Assembly (NCBI RefSeq): GCF_014650895.1
Contig: NZ_BMVV01000006.1
Span: forward strand, 186,001-250,000
Direction of reading: 5' to 3'
DNA from: Streptomyces omiyaensis
Lineage (GTDB): Bacteria > Actinomycetota > Actinomycetes > Streptomycetales > Streptomycetaceae
DNA length: 64,000 nt
Position numbers and translations under genes: made by a program. The notes under the pieces are model-generated. The model did no database searches, was not told where the DNA came from, and was given only the letters and a program-made list of their open reading frames with translations. Positions 32,694 to 41,258 of the stretch are shown here, one piece after another. Every line of letters starts with the position of its first letter. Position 1 is the stretch's first letter.

Positions 32694-33554
32694 ATGTCGA
32701 ATGGTCAGTGGTACCCGCCGGAATGGCCCGACCGCATCCGCGCCCTCGCCGCCGGCGAGCTGGTGCCGGTGACGCCCCGGCGCGCCGCCACCGTGCTCCT
32801 GCTGCGCGACGCCGGCGCCGGGCCCGAGGTCCACATGCTGCGCCGCCGCACCTCCATGGCCTTCGCCGGGGGCGCGTACGCCTACCCCGGCGGCGGCGTC
32901 GACCCGCGCGACGAGCAGCCGGTGCGCTGGGCCGGGCCCTCCCGGGAGGAGTGGGCCGGCCGGCTGGGTCTGGACGATCCCGCGCAGGCCCAGGCAGTGG
33001 TCTGCGCCGCCGTCCGCGAGACCTTCGAGGAGGCGGGCGTGCTGCTCGCCGGCGAGACCCCGGACACCGTCGTCGGCGACACCACCGGGGACGACTGGGA
33101 GCGGGACCGGGCGGCGCTGGTCGCCCACGAGCTGTCCTTCGCGGACTTCCTGGACCGGCGCGGCCTCGTGCTCCGCTCCGACCTGCTCGGGGCGTGGGCC
33201 CGCTGGATCACCCCCGAGTTCGAGCAGCGCCGGTACGACACCTGGTTCTTCGTGGCCGTCCTCCCGGAGGGGCAGCGCACCCGGGACGTCTCCGGGGAGG
33301 CCGACCGGACCGTCTGGACCCGTCCGGCCGACGCCGCCGACGGCTACGACCGGGGCGAGCTGACGATGATGCCGCCCACGATCGCGACCCTGCGGTCCCT
33401 CCGGCCCTGCTCCACGGCCGCGGAGGCCCTGGCGGCGGCCGGGAAGCAGTCCCTGACGCCGGTACTGGCCCAGGCGCGTGTGGAGGGCGGCCAGGTGGTC
33501 CTGACCTGGCCGGGGCACGACGAGTTCACCAAGCGGGTCGGAGGCACCCCGTGA
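32694..33554 (+). CDS. Nudix hydrolase (NUDT19-like)
   Basis: A 286-residue Nudix protein, larger than usual. The Nudix box is split: GGAYAYPGGGVDPRDE starts it and, after an insertion of about 35 residues, AVRETFEEAGVLLAGE supplies the REXXEE-type metal ligands. This long-spaced type resembles eukaryotic NUDT19 (CoA/acyl-CoA hydrolase) and actinobacterial relatives, and the substrate is unproven. TAGCAT (32682-32687) lies six bases before the ATG, so the transcript is leaderless. It overlaps the metallo-beta-lactamase-fold gene by four bases and forms a two-gene operon with it. Confidence 0.9.
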   Translation: MSNGQWYPPEWPDRIRALAAGELVPVTPRRAATVLLLRDAGAGPEVHMLRRRTSMAFAGGAYAYPGGGVDPRDEQPVRWAGPSREEWAGRLGLDDPAQAQAVVCAAVRETFEEAGVLLAGETPDTVVGDTTGDDWERDRAALVAHELSFADFLDRRGLVLRSDLLGAWARWITPEFEQRRYDTWFFVAVLPEGQRTRDVSGEADRTVWTRPADAADGYDRGELTMMPPTIATLRSLRPCSTAAEALAAAGKQSLTPVLAQARVEGGQVVLTWPGHDEFTKRVGGTP

Positions 33555-34381
33555 CCGACGCCGCCGCCCTGCCGGGCCGGCCGCGCGGGCTCGTCGCCTC
33601 CGGGCCCGCGACCGACCGGGCCGTGAACGTGCTCGCGCCCAACCCGTCCGCGATGACCCTGGACGGCACCAACACCTGGCTGCTCTCCGAGCCCGGCTCC
33701 GGCCTGGCGGTCGTCGTCGACCCCGGCCCGCTCGACGAGGGCCACCTCCGGCGCGTGATCGACACGGCACAGGAGCTGGGCAAGCGGATCGCGCTGACCC
33801 TGCTGACGCACGGCCACCCGGACCACGCCGAGGGCGCGGGCCGCTTCGCGGAGCTGACCGGGACGCACGTCCGCGCGCTCGACCCGGCGCTCCGCCTCGG
33901 CGAGGAGGGGCTCGGCGAGGGCGACGTGGTCGCGGTCGGCGGCCTGGAGCTGCGGGTGGTGCCGACGCCCGGCCACACCTCCGACTCGCTCTCCTTCCAC
34001 CTCCCCGCCGACCGCGCGGTGCTGACCGGCGACACGATCCTGGGGCGCGGCACGACGATGGTGGCGCATCCGGACGGGCGCCTCGGCGACTACCTGGACT
34101 CGCTGCGCCGGCTGCGCTCGCTGACCGTGGACGACGGCGTGCACACGGTCCTGCCGGGCCACGGTCCGGTCCTGGAGGACGCCCAGGGGGCCGTCGACTA
34201 CTACCTGGCGCACCGGGCGAGCCGGCTCGCCCAGGTGGAGACCGCGGTGGAGCGGGGGCACCGGACGGCGGCGGACGTCGTGGCGCACGTCTACGCGGAC
34301 GTCCACCGCTCGCTGTGGCCGGCCGCCGAGCTGTCGGTCCGGGCACAGCTGGAGTACCTGCGGGAACGTGGCCTGATCTGA
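33551..34381 (+). CDS. Metallo-beta-lactamase-fold hydrolase (LACTB2-like)
   Basis: A 276-residue MBL-fold protein. Metal ligands are visible in LLTHGHPDHAEGAGRF (HxHxDH), VVPTPGHTSDSLSFHL, LTGDTILGRG and TVLPGHGPVLED, and a C-terminal winged-helix-like tail (ARLRTAADVVAHVYADVHRSL pattern) is as in LACTB2/beta-lactamase-like RNases. The reaction could be thioester or RNA hydrolysis and is not decided by sequence. The GTG at 33551 overlaps the Nudix stop (GTGA), so both are co-translated and may act on related substrates such as CoA thioesters. Confidence 0.9.
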   Translation: MTDAAALPGRPRGLVASGPATDRAVNVLAPNPSAMTLDGTNTWLLSEPGSGLAVVVDPGPLDEGHLRRVIDTAQELGKRIALTLLTHGHPDHAEGAGRFAELTGTHVRALDPALRLGEEGLGEGDVVAVGGLELRVVPTPGHTSDSLSFHLPADRAVLTGDTILGRGTTMVAHPDGRLGDYLDSLRRLRSLTVDDGVHTVLPGHGPVLEDAQGAVDYYLAHRASRLAQVETAVERGHRTAADVVAHVYADVHRSLWPAAELSVRAQLEYLRERGLI

Positions 34382-34421
34382 CCGGGCACCCCGGGAACCC
34401 CGGAGCCTCCCCACGTGTCTT

Positions 34422-34451
34422 ACGCTCCGCTTACATCAGGCTGTAGCTCTC
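34422..34451 (+). promoter_or_regulatory. Promoter region of the SPFH gene
   Basis: TACGCT, TACATC and TAGCTC hexamers lie within 30 bases upstream of the GGGGGGA ribosome-binding site. One of the first two is the likely -10 box of the SPFH gene, but the sequence does not decide which. Confidence 0.35.
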
Positions 34452-34458
34452 GGGGGGA

Positions 34459-35352
34459 ATGCCCATGTTCGTCATATCCATCCTGCTGGTCATCGCCGCG
34501 GTGGTGCTCTGGTTCGTCGGCCGTGCGCAGGACTCGACCGGCTGGAAGCTGGGCGCCGGCGGCACCCTGCTGGCCGGCGTCTTCTCGTTGATCGTGAGCA
34601 TGACGTACGTGATCAGCGCGTACGAGGTCGGCGTGCCGGTCGCCTTCGGCAAGGTCGGGACGCCGATGACCTCCGGCATGCACGTGAAGTCGCCCTTCAC
34701 CGACGTCACGACCTTCTCCACCCGCCCGGTCGACCTCAACCTCTCCGACAAGGACGTGGTCGAGGTCCGCTCCTCGCAGGGCGGTGTCATGTACGCCGAG
34801 GTCACGGTGAAGTGGGCCGTGGTCCCGTCGAAGGCCGTCGAGCTGTACAAGCTCGCGGGCAGCGAGGACGCCATCCAGCAGCGGCTGGTCTACCCGGACA
34901 GCCGTGAGATCGTCCGGAACGTCTTCGCCCGCTACACCAGCGAGCAGGGGTACGCCTCCGACCGGGAGAAGATCAACGCCGAGATCGCCGCCCTGATCAC
35001 GGAGCGCCTGAACCCGCGCGGCATCGTGGTGACCACGGTCAACCTGCGGAACGTGAAGCCCTCGGACGCGCTCCAGGGTCAGATCGACCGCAAGATCCAG
35101 CAGCAGCAGGCCACCGAGCGGGCCCTGGAGGCCGCCCGCACCGCCAAGGCGGACGCGGACCGGCGCCGCATCGAGGCGGAGGGCATCGCCCGCGCCAACA
35201 AGATCCTCAACGACTCGCTGACCGACAAGGTCCTGGCGAACCAGTGCATCGACGCCTTCAAGGAGGCCGCGGCCAAGAACCCGGTCTACGCGGTCCCCTG
35301 CGGCTCCGGCGGCGGCTCCGCCCCGGTGATCGTGGACGGCACCAAGCGCTGA
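34459..35352 (+). CDS. Prohibitin/SPFH-domain protein
   Basis: A 297-residue protein with two N-terminal membrane segments (MFVISILLVIAAVVLWFVGR and GAGGTLLAGVFSLIVSMTYVIS), an SPFH domain (VPVAFGKVGTPMTSGMHVKS through INAEIAALITERLNPRGIVV) and a short coiled coil (RKIQQQQATERALEAARTAK). Length and layout resemble prohibitins/HflK-C rather than flotillins. Role likely in membrane organisation or protease scaffolding, but unproven. ATG 34459 is taken, and an in-frame ATG at 34465 would remove two residues. Confidence 0.88.
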   Translation: MPMFVISILLVIAAVVLWFVGRAQDSTGWKLGAGGTLLAGVFSLIVSMTYVISAYEVGVPVAFGKVGTPMTSGMHVKSPFTDVTTFSTRPVDLNLSDKDVVEVRSSQGGVMYAEVTVKWAVVPSKAVELYKLAGSEDAIQQRLVYPDSREIVRNVFARYTSEQGYASDREKINAEIAALITERLNPRGIVVTTVNLRNVKPSDALQGQIDRKIQQQQATERALEAARTAKADADRRRIEAEGIARANKILNDSLTDKVLANQCIDAFKEAAAKNPVYAVPCGSGGGSAPVIVDGTKR

Positions 35353-35375
35353 CCGACCGCCCGCACGGCACGCGG

Positions 35376-35410
35376 AAGGGGGCCGCCCGGTCGAACCGGG
35401 CGGCCCCCTT
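35376..35410. terminator. Bidirectional terminator between the SPFH gene and crp
   Basis: A perfect 16-base-pair stem AAGGGGGCCGCCCGGT/ACCGGGCGGCCCCCTT with a CGA loop between two convergent genes, giving A- and T-flanks on either strand. Confidence 0.9.
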
Positions 35411-35429
35411 CTCGTCCGTACGGGCTCCG

Positions 35430-36104
35430 CTAGCGCGAGCGCTTCGCGAGGCGCTCCACGTCCAGCAGGATCACGGCACGGGCCTCCAGGCGGAGCCAGC
35501 CGCGCTGGGCGAAGTCGGCGAGCGCCTTGTTCACGGTCTCGCGGGAGGCGCCGACCAGCTGGGCCAGCTCCTCCTGGGTGAGGTCGTGGACGACGTGGAT
35601 GCCCTCCTCCGACTGCACGCCGAAGCGGCGCGACAGGTCGAGGAGCGCCCGGGCGACGCGGCCCGGCACGTCGGAGAAGACCAGGTCGGACATCTGGTCG
35701 TTGGTCTTGCGCAGGCGGCGGGCGACGGCCCGCAGCAGGGCGCCGGCCACCTCGGGGCGGGCGTTCAGCCAGGGCTGGAGGTCGCCGTGGCCGAGTCCGA
35801 GCAGCTTGACCTCGGTCAGCGCCGTCGCGGTCGCGGTGCGCGGACCCGGGTCGAAGAGGGACAGCTCGCCGATGAGCTCGCCGGGGCCGAGGACGGCCAG
35901 CATGTTCTCCCGCCCGTCGGGGGAGGTGCGGTGCAGCTTCACCTTGCCCTCGGTGACCACGTACAGGCGGTCGCCGGGGTCGCCCTCGTGGAAGAGCGCG
36001 TCGCCACGGGCGAGCGTCACCTCACTCATCGAGGCGCGCAGCTCGGCGGCCTGCTCGTCATCGAGCGCCGCGAAGAGCGGGGCGCGCCGCAGAACGTCGT
36101 CCAC
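35430..36104 (-). CDS. crp: cAMP receptor protein homologue Crp
   Basis: A 224-residue CRP/FNR regulator. The cyclic-nucleotide domain (about 1-120) has GDALFHEGDPGDRLYVVTEG and the phosphate-binding cassette GELIGELSLFDPGPRTATAT. The C-terminal winged helix carries LTQEELAQLVGASRETVNKA. Length and sequence agree with my memory of the S. coelicolor Crp that is needed for germination and controls many biosynthetic loci. Start GTG 36104 is set by AGGAG seven bases upstream and by this length. The open frame continues to 36179 without family similarity. A Crp-site-like element (36170-36183) upstream suggests autoregulation. Confidence 0.94.
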   Translation of the reverse strand: MDDVLRRAPLFAALDDEQAAELRASMSEVTLARGDALFHEGDPGDRLYVVTEGKVKLHRTSPDGRENMLAVLGPGELIGELSLFDPGPRTATATALTEVKLLGLGHGDLQPWLNARPEVAGALLRAVARRLRKTNDQMSDLVFSDVPGRVARALLDLSRRFGVQSEEGIHVVHDLTQEELAQLVGASRETVNKALADFAQRGWLRLEARAVILLDVERLAKRSR

Positions 36105-36169
36105 GAGTTCACTCCTACTGTCGACCTGCTCACGGGACCTGGCTCCCATGATGCCGGACGTGCCAAACA

Positions 36170-36183
36170 GTGCGATCAATCAC
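36170..36183. promoter_or_regulatory. Candidate Crp-binding site upstream of crp
   Basis: GTGCGATCAATCAC has the GTG-N8-CAC form of the actinobacterial Crp site (consensus GTG-N6-G-N-CAC as I recall, here with A for the inner G). It is about 66 bases upstream of the crp start, in the shared crp/nth control region. Confidence 0.45.
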
Positions 36184-36277
36184 AACAAGTTTGACGCACC
36201 GGACGCCATTGCCGAACGTCAGGGGCCCGATCGGGGTCCGATCGGCGGCGGGCGGGGCGGATGTCGGCCCCGGCCCC

Positions 36278-36283
36278 TAGGCT
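36278..36283 (+). promoter_or_regulatory. Leaderless -10 box of nth
   Basis: TAGGCT is followed by six bases (GGCCGG) and then the GTG start at 36290, with no ribosome-binding site. This selects the long form of the endonuclease III homologue. Confidence 0.6.
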
Positions 36284-36289
36284 GGCCGG

Positions 36290-37375
36290 GTGTCCAACTC
36301 GCCGGTGAGAACGCAGGCCAAGGGGGCTGGAAGAGTGTCGGCCGAAGGGAATTCCGCTGTGGGCGAACACGGCGCGTCGAAGCGGTCGAATGGGGCGAAT
36401 CGGGATGATTCGTCCCCGCGGGCGGTGACGGGGAAGAAGCCCGTGACGGCCGGGAGGAAGTCCGGGGCGGTCGCGAAGGCGCCCGCGAGGACCTCGGCGA
36501 AGGCGCCCGCCGGGACCTCCGCGAAGGCGCCCGCGAAGTCCGCGGCCAAGACCACCGTCAAGGCGTCCCCCAAGGCCGAGTCGCGGCTCGGCATGGTGCG
36601 GCGGGCGCGGCGGATCAACCGGGAGCTCGCGGAGGTGTTCCCGTACGCCCATCCCGAGCTCGACTTCCGCGACCCCTTCGAGCTCCTGGTCGCCACCGTG
36701 CTCTCCGCGCAGACCACCGACCTGCGGGTGAACCAGACGACCCCCGCGCTCTTCGCCCGGTACCCCACCCCCGAGGACCTGGCCGCGGCCGTCCCCGAGG
36801 AGGTCGAGGAACTCATCCGGCCGACCGGCTTCTTCCGCGCCAAGACCAGGTCGATCATGGGCCTGGCCGCGGCCCTCAGGGACGAGCACGGCGGTGAGGT
36901 CCCCGGCCGCCTGGAGGACCTGGTGAAGCTCCCCGGCGTCGGCCGCAAGACCGCCTTCGTCGTGCTCGGCAACGCCTTCGGCGTCCCCGGCATCACCGTC
37001 GACACCCACTTCATGCGGCTCGCCCGCCGCTGGCGGTGGACCGAGTCCGACGACCCGGTCAAGATCGAGGCCGAGATCGCCGGGATCTTCCCGAAGAGCG
37101 ACTGGACGATGCTCTCGCACCGGGTGATCTTCCAGGGCCGCCGCATCTGCCACGCCCGCAGACCCGCCTGCGGGGCCTGCCCCATCACCCACCTCTGCCC
37201 GGCCTACGGGGAGGGCGAGACCGACCCCGAGAAGGCGCGGAAGCTGCTCAAGTACGAGAAGGGCGGCTACCCCGGCCAGCGCCTCAACCCGCCCGCCGAC
37301 TACCCCGGCCGCCCCGCGCCTCCCGCGCCCGGCGTGGCCCCCGGGGCCGTACAGCGTCCCTCCGGGGCGGAGTGA
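36290..37375 (+). CDS. nth: Endonuclease III with a long Lys/Ala-rich N-terminal extension
   Basis: A 361-residue protein. The enzyme core starts near residue 103 ([20 protein letters not shown]) and contains the helix-hairpin-helix [19 protein letters not shown] with catalytic Lys, the catalytic Asp in [12 protein letters not shown], and the four-cysteine [4Fe-4S] loop C-X6[10 protein letters not shown]. It removes oxidised pyrimidines in base excision repair. The first 100 residues are low complexity with repeated [20 protein letters not shown]-type segments, likely disordered and DNA-binding, reminiscent of histone-like tails. The leaderless TAGGCT box at 36278-36283 supports the GTG at 36290, so the tail is translated. 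Confidence 0.93.
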   Translation: MSNSPVRTQAKGAGRVSAEGNSAVGEHGASKRSNGANRDDSSPRAVTGKKPVTAGRKSGAVAKAPARTSAKAPAGTSAKAPAKSAAKTTVKASPKAESRLGMVRRARRINRELAEVFPYAHPELDFRDPFELLVATVLSAQTTDLRVNQTTPALFARYPTPEDLAAAVPEEVEELIRPTGFFRAKTRSIMGLAAALRDEHGGEVPGRLEDLVKLPGVGRKTAFVVLGNAFGVPGITVDTHFMRLARRWRWTESDDPVKIEAEIAGIFPKSDWTMLSHRVIFQGRRICHARRPACGACPITHLCPAYGEGETDPEKARKLLKYEKGGYPGQRLNPPADYPGRPAPPAPGVAPGAVQRPSGAE

Positions 37376-37439
37376 GCACGGGACGGACCTCCGGGAACGC
37401 GGAGGCACGACGACGGCGTTGGACGACACGGGGGTGCCC

Positions 37440-38144
37440 ATGACGCGCACGGACGAAGAGACCTACGACCCCGGCACCGGCGGCCTGCTGGACCGGGAAG
37501 GCCTGCCCGACTGGCTCGCGCCGGTCGACCGGGCCGCGCGCACGGTCGCGCCCGAGCAGCTGAGCCGCTTCCTGCCGCCCGAGAGCGGCGCCGGCCGCCA
37601 GTCCGCCGTCCTCGTCCTCTTCGGCGACGGCGAGCGCGGCCCCGAACTGCTCCTCATGGAGCGGGCCGGCAGCCTCCGCTCGCACGCCGGGCAGCCCTCC
37701 TTCCCCGGCGGCGCCCTCGACCCCGAGGACGGCGACCCGGCCGACGGCGGACTGCTGCGGGCCGCCCTGCGCGAGGCCGAGGAGGAGACCGGCCTCGACC
37801 CGGCCGGCGTCCAGCTCTTCGGCGTGCTGCCCCGGCTCTACATCCCGGTCAGCGGCTTCGTCGTCACCCCCGTCCTCGGCTGGTGGCGCGAACCGAGCCC
37901 GGTCGGCGCCGTCGACCCCGCCGAGACCGCCCGGGTCTTCACGGTGCCCGTGGCGGATCTCACGGATCCGGCCAACCGCGCCACCGCCGTCCACCCGGCC
38001 GGTCACGCGGGCCCCGCCTTCCTCGTCGCGTCCGCCCTGGTCTGGGGTTTCACCGCCGGAGTGATCGACAGACTGCTGCACTTCGCGGGCTGGGAGCGCC
38101 CCTGGGACACCTCCCGTAAGGTCCCGCTCGACTGGCGGTCATGA
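37440..38144 (+). CDS. CoA-type Nudix hydrolase
   Basis: A 234-residue Nudix protein. The motif RSHAGQPSFPGGALDPEDG is the UPF0035/NUDT7 signature of coenzyme A diphosphatases, directly followed by the Nudix box with LREAEEETGLDP. It probably splits CoA or oxidised CoA to 4'-phosphopantetheine and 3',5'-ADP. ATG 37440 follows CGGGGGTG. TTG 37419 with a distant GGAGG would add seven residues, and either is possible. It lies between nth and the MarP protease gene, with 64 bases to nth and 67 to marP, so cotranscription is likely. Confidence 0.88.
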   Translation: MTRTDEETYDPGTGGLLDREGLPDWLAPVDRAARTVAPEQLSRFLPPESGAGRQSAVLVLFGDGERGPELLLMERAGSLRSHAGQPSFPGGALDPEDGDPADGGLLRAALREAEEETGLDPAGVQLFGVLPRLYIPVSGFVVTPVLGWWREPSPVGAVDPAETARVFTVPVADLTDPANRATAVHPAGHAGPAFLVASALVWGFTAGVIDRLLHFAGWERPWDTSRKVPLDWRS

Positions 38145-38211
38145 CAGGCTGGCTCCCCGGGCGACCGGAGAAGAATCGGCGACCGGAACCGAACCTGCGA
38201 GGCTGACGACC

Positions 38212-39411
38212 GTGAACGTGCTGGACATCCTGCTGCTGCTCGCGGCCGTGTGGTTCGCGATCATCGGCTACCGCCAGGGCTTCGTGGTCGGCATCCTCTC
38301 GGTGGTGGGCTTCCTCGGCGGCGGACTGGTGGCCATGTGGCTGCTGCCGATCCTGTGGGACCAGCTCACCGACAAGAGCGAGGTCTCCACCTCGGTGACC
38401 GTCATCTTCGTGATGGCGGTGATCGTCTGCGCCTCCGTCGGCCAGGCCTTCACCACCCACCTCGGCAACAAGCTCCGCCGCCACATCACCTGGTCCCCGG
38501 CCCGCGCCCTCGACGCCACCGGCGGCGCGCTGGTCAACGTGGTCGCCATGCTCCTCGTGGCCTGGCTGATCGGCTCGGCCCTCGCCGGCACCTCGATGCC
38601 CACCCTGGGCAAGGAGGTGCGCGGCTCCAAGGTGCTCCAGGGCGCCTCCCGGGTGATGCCCGATCAGGTCGGCGCCTGGTTCGCCGACTTCAGCTCCACC
38701 CTCGCCCGCAGCGGCTTCCCCCAGGTCTTCAGCCCCTTCGCCAACGAGCCCATCACCGAGGTGCTGCCCCCCGACCCCCGGCTCGCCGGCAGCCCCGTCG
38801 CGACCCTCGCCCAGCGCTCGATCGTCAAGGTCGTCGGTACCGCCCCGAGCTGCGGCAAGGTCCTGGAGGGCACCGGCTTCGTCTTCTCCGACCGCCGGGT
38901 GATGACCAACGCGCACGTGGTCGGCGGCGTCGACGAGCCCACCGTGCAGATCGGCGGCGTGGGCCGGCTGTACGACGCCAAGGTCGTGCTCTACGACTGG
39001 CGCCGGGACATCGCCGTCCTCGACGTGCCGGACCTGGAGGCCGCCCCGCTGCGCTTCACCGACCAGGAGGCGCACAGCGGGGACGACGCCATCGTCGCCG
39101 GCTTCCCCGAGAACGGCTCGTACGACGTCCGCTCCGCCCGCGTGCGCGGCCGGATCAGCGCCGACGGCCCCGACATCTACCACCGGGGCGAGGTGCGCAG
39201 GGAGGTCTACTCGCTGTACACGACGGTCCGTCAGGGCAACTCCGGAGGCCCGCTCCTCACCGAGGACGGCACGGTCTCGGGCGTGATCTTCGCCCGCTCC
39301 CGCGACGACGCCAACACGGGGTACGCGCTGACGGTCGACGAGATCCGCGAGGACATCGAGCGCGGCCGCACCGCGAACCAGCAGGTGGACACCGACGGCT
39401 GCGCCCTCTGA
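38212..39411 (+). CDS. marP: MarP-type membrane serine protease
   Basis: A 399-residue protein with an N-terminal CvpA-like domain of four membrane helices (about 1-125) and an extracytoplasmic trypsin-like protease: His235 in TNAHVVGG, Asp266 in RRDIAVLDV and Ser344 in QGNSGGPL. Cys214 and Cys397 are placed like the disulfide pair that holds the active form in M. tuberculosis MarP, and the numbering is almost identical. MarP supports acid resistance through a cell-wall hydrolase there. Start is GTG 38212 (VNVLDILLLLAAVW) directly giving the first membrane helix. Confidence 0.94.
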   Translation: MNVLDILLLLAAVWFAIIGYRQGFVVGILSVVGFLGGGLVAMWLLPILWDQLTDKSEVSTSVTVIFVMAVIVCASVGQAFTTHLGNKLRRHITWSPARALDATGGALVNVVAMLLVAWLIGSALAGTSMPTLGKEVRGSKVLQGASRVMPDQVGAWFADFSSTLARSGFPQVFSPFANEPITEVLPPDPRLAGSPVATLAQRSIVKVVGTAPSCGKVLEGTGFVFSDRRVMTNAHVVGGVDEPTVQIGGVGRLYDAKVVLYDWRRDIAVLDVPDLEAAPLRFTDQEAHSGDDAIVAGFPENGSYDVRSARVRGRISADGPDIYHRGEVRREVYSLYTTVRQGNSGGPLLTEDGTVSGVIFARSRDDANTGYALTVDEIREDIERGRTANQQVDTDGCAL

Positions 39412-39793
39412 CCCCGGACGGCCGGGAGCCCGGCGGTCCGGGCATCCGGTGACCCGGGCGCCGGGCGGGCCGGGCCCGGTGGTCTAGGGGGTGTCGCGGG
39501 GGTGGCGGAGCCGGGCGGAGACCCAGCGGGCGCGCCGCCTGAGGATGCGTGAGATCCCGACCTGCCCGCCGGGAGCGCGGCCCTGGTCCGGCGGACCTCC
39601 CCGCTCGCGGGAGCCCGGCCCGGAGGCGGAGCGGCGGTCGCGTGCCGTGTCACTGAAGTCGTGCGTCCAGCCCATACCGGGACGTGTGCCCGGGCTCCGG
39701 GCTCGGTAACCGCTCGGGGGCCCGCCAATCGGAGTATGCGCGGGGCACATGGCCGTTCGACGCAAACCCGTGCGGGCGGGGCCCGCGGCGGGG
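39412..39793. other. Intergenic region with one doubtful small reading frame
   Basis: 382 bases between the convergent marP and alpha/beta hydrolase genes. The first 75 bases are GC-rich with CCGGGC/GCCCGG repeats that may serve as a terminator. A 63-codon minus-strand frame (39484-39675) is the only candidate gene. No RNA, mobile element or promoter could be recognised with confidence. Confidence 0.5.
39484..39675 (-). CDS. Doubtful 63-residue basic protein
   Basis: MGWTHDFSDTARDRRSASGP begins a strongly basic 63-residue frame (ending ARWVSARLRHPRDTP). No ribosome-binding site or leaderless -10 box precedes the ATG, and no family is recognised. The high Arg content may just reflect GC-rich sequence. 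It is kept because the frame's wobble positions are G/C-rich and no other gene occupies the stretch. Confidence 0.25.
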   Translation of the reverse strand: MGWTHDFSDTARDRRSASGPGSRERGGPPDQGRAPGGQVGISRILRRRARWVSARLRHPRDTP

Positions 39794-40729
39794 TCAGCGG
39801 TCCGGCTCGGGGTCCTTCAGCCAGTTCACGAGCTCCGTCGTGAAGGCGACCGGGTCCTCCTCGTGGGGGAAGTGACCGAGGCCGTCGAAGAGCCGCCAGC
39901 GGTAGGGGGCCTCCACGTACTCGCCCGAGCCCGCGGCGCTGCGGGTGCGCATCACCGGGTCCAGCGAGCCGTGCAGGTGCAGCGTCGGCACCCGGACCGG
40001 CCGCTTCATGCGCCGGTTGAACTGGATGCCGTCGGGGCGGGCCAGCGAGCGGACCAGCCAGCGGTACGGCTCGATCGAGCAGTGCGCGGTGGACGGGACG
40101 AGCATCGCCCGCCGGTACGCCTCGACCGCCTCGTCCTCGACGGGGCGCGGCCCCGACCACTCCCGGATCAGACGGCCCACCAGCTCGGCGTCCTCGGCGA
40201 CCAGCTGACGCTCCGGCAGCCACGGCCGCTGGAAGCCCCAGATGTGCGAACCGGCCCGGGACTGCGCGAAGTCGGAGAGCATCGCCGAGCGCCAGCGGCG
40301 CGGGTGCGGCATCGAGGAGACCACCAGGCGGCGGACCAGCTTGGGCCGCATGACCGCGGCCGTCCAGGCCAGGTAGCCGCCCAGGTCGTGGCCGACGAGC
40401 GCGGCGTCCGGCTCGCCGAGCGAGCGGACCACGCCGGTGATGTCGAGGGCCAGGTTGGCGGGGTCGTAGCCCCGGGGGGTGCGGTCGCTGCCGCCGACCC
40501 CGCGCAGGTCCATCGCGACCGCCCGGAAGCCCGCCTCGGCGAGCGCCGGCAGCTGGTGGCGCCAGGTCCACCAGAACTGCGGGAAGCCGTGCAGCAGCAG
40601 CACGAGGGGGCCGTCGCCCATCTCGGCGATGTGGAAGCGGGCGCCGTTGGCCGCGACGTCACGGTGGGTCCACGGACCGTCGAGGCGTACGGGCCCGCCG
40701 CCGGGGGTGCTGCTCTCGGGGAGGGTCAT
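39794..40729 (-). CDS. Alpha/beta hydrolase (epoxide hydrolase-like)
   Basis: A 311-residue alpha/beta hydrolase: oxyanion motif LLLHGFPQFWWTWRHQL (HGFP), nucleophile elbow VGHDLGGYLAWTAA in which the nucleophile is Asp, as in epoxide hydrolases and haloalkane dehalogenases, and a C-terminal catalytic His in GLGHFPHEEDP. HGFPxxW together with an Asp nucleophile favours an epoxide hydrolase. Two lid tyrosines are expected but could not be assigned with certainty. The ATG overlaps the stop of the upstream holin-family gene by four bases (ATGA). Confidence 0.88.
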   Translation of the reverse strand: MTLPESSTPGGGPVRLDGPWTHRDVAANGARFHIAEMGDGPLVLLLHGFPQFWWTWRHQLPALAEAGFRAVAMDLRGVGGSDRTPRGYDPANLALDITGVVRSLGEPDAALVGHDLGGYLAWTAAVMRPKLVRRLVVSSMPHPRRWRSAMLSDFAQSRAGSHIWGFQRPWLPERQLVAEDAELVGRLIREWSGPRPVEDEAVEAYRRAMLVPSTAHCSIEPYRWLVRSLARPDGIQFNRRMKRPVRVPTLHLHGSLDPVMRTRSAAGSGEYVEAPYRWRLFDGLGHFPHEEDPVAFTTELVNWLKDPEPDR

Positions 40730-41223
40730 ACGGACGAGCGTGCCACAGACTGGGCCTTGGCCATCGTCACCTCGGCGGCCGGGACACCCTCCGGACGGGG
40801 GTGCGGCTTCACGTTCTCCATGATCGCTGCGGTCTGCTTCGCCGACGCGATGGACTTCTCCGGCGGCTTCACCTTCTTGAACTTGGAGACCGCGACGAAG
40901 CCGAGGATGCCGGCGACGATCACGTTGAAGGCGAAGGACAGCAGGAAGCACCAGACGAGGTTCCAGCCGCCGTTGCCGTTGTGCCCGCCGGTCCAGGTGT
41001 TGATGGCGTACGCCAGCGCGAAGCTCAGCATCGGCAGCGAGAACAGCAGCACCACGGCGGCGGTGATGCCCGCGGCACCGCCGATCGCGCCGCGCTTGAC
41101 GTCCTGCCGGAGCTCGGCCTTGGCCAGGGCGATCTCGTCGTGCACCAGTGCGGACATCTCGGCGGTCGCCGAGGCGACCAGCTGGCCGAGGCTGCGCTCG
41201 GTTCCGTCGAACGGGTCGCTCAT
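40726..41223 (-). CDS. Actinobacterial phage-holin-family membrane protein (putative superfamily III)
   Basis: A 165-residue protein with a cytoplasmic amphipathic N-terminus (SLGQLVASATAEMSALVHDE and IALAKAELRQDVK) and two membrane helices (GITAAVVLLFSLPMLSFALA and LVWCFLLSFAFNVIVAGILG), plus a basic tail. This is the actinobacterial holin-X family pattern (PF07332 type), found as a chromosomal housekeeping gene without a phage context. Holin function is not shown. It is coupled to the hydrolase gene downstream and lies 35 bases after nhaA. Confidence 0.87.
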   Translation of the reverse strand: MSDPFDGTERSLGQLVASATAEMSALVHDEIALAKAELRQDVKRGAIGGAAGITAAVVLLFSLPMLSFALAYAINTWTGGHNGNGGWNLVWCFLLSFAFNVIVAGILGFVAVSKFKKVKPPEKSIASAKQTAAIMENVKPHPRPEGVPAAEVTMAKAQSVARSSV

Positions 41224-41258
41224 CGCTCTCCCTCTCCTTTTGTACGGTCCGAGTCAGA

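Noticed and set aside
40726-41223. Holin-family gene as evidence of prophage
   Set aside because: The family is chromosomal and syntenic in Streptomyces. No lysin, integrase, capsid or att-like sequence is near.
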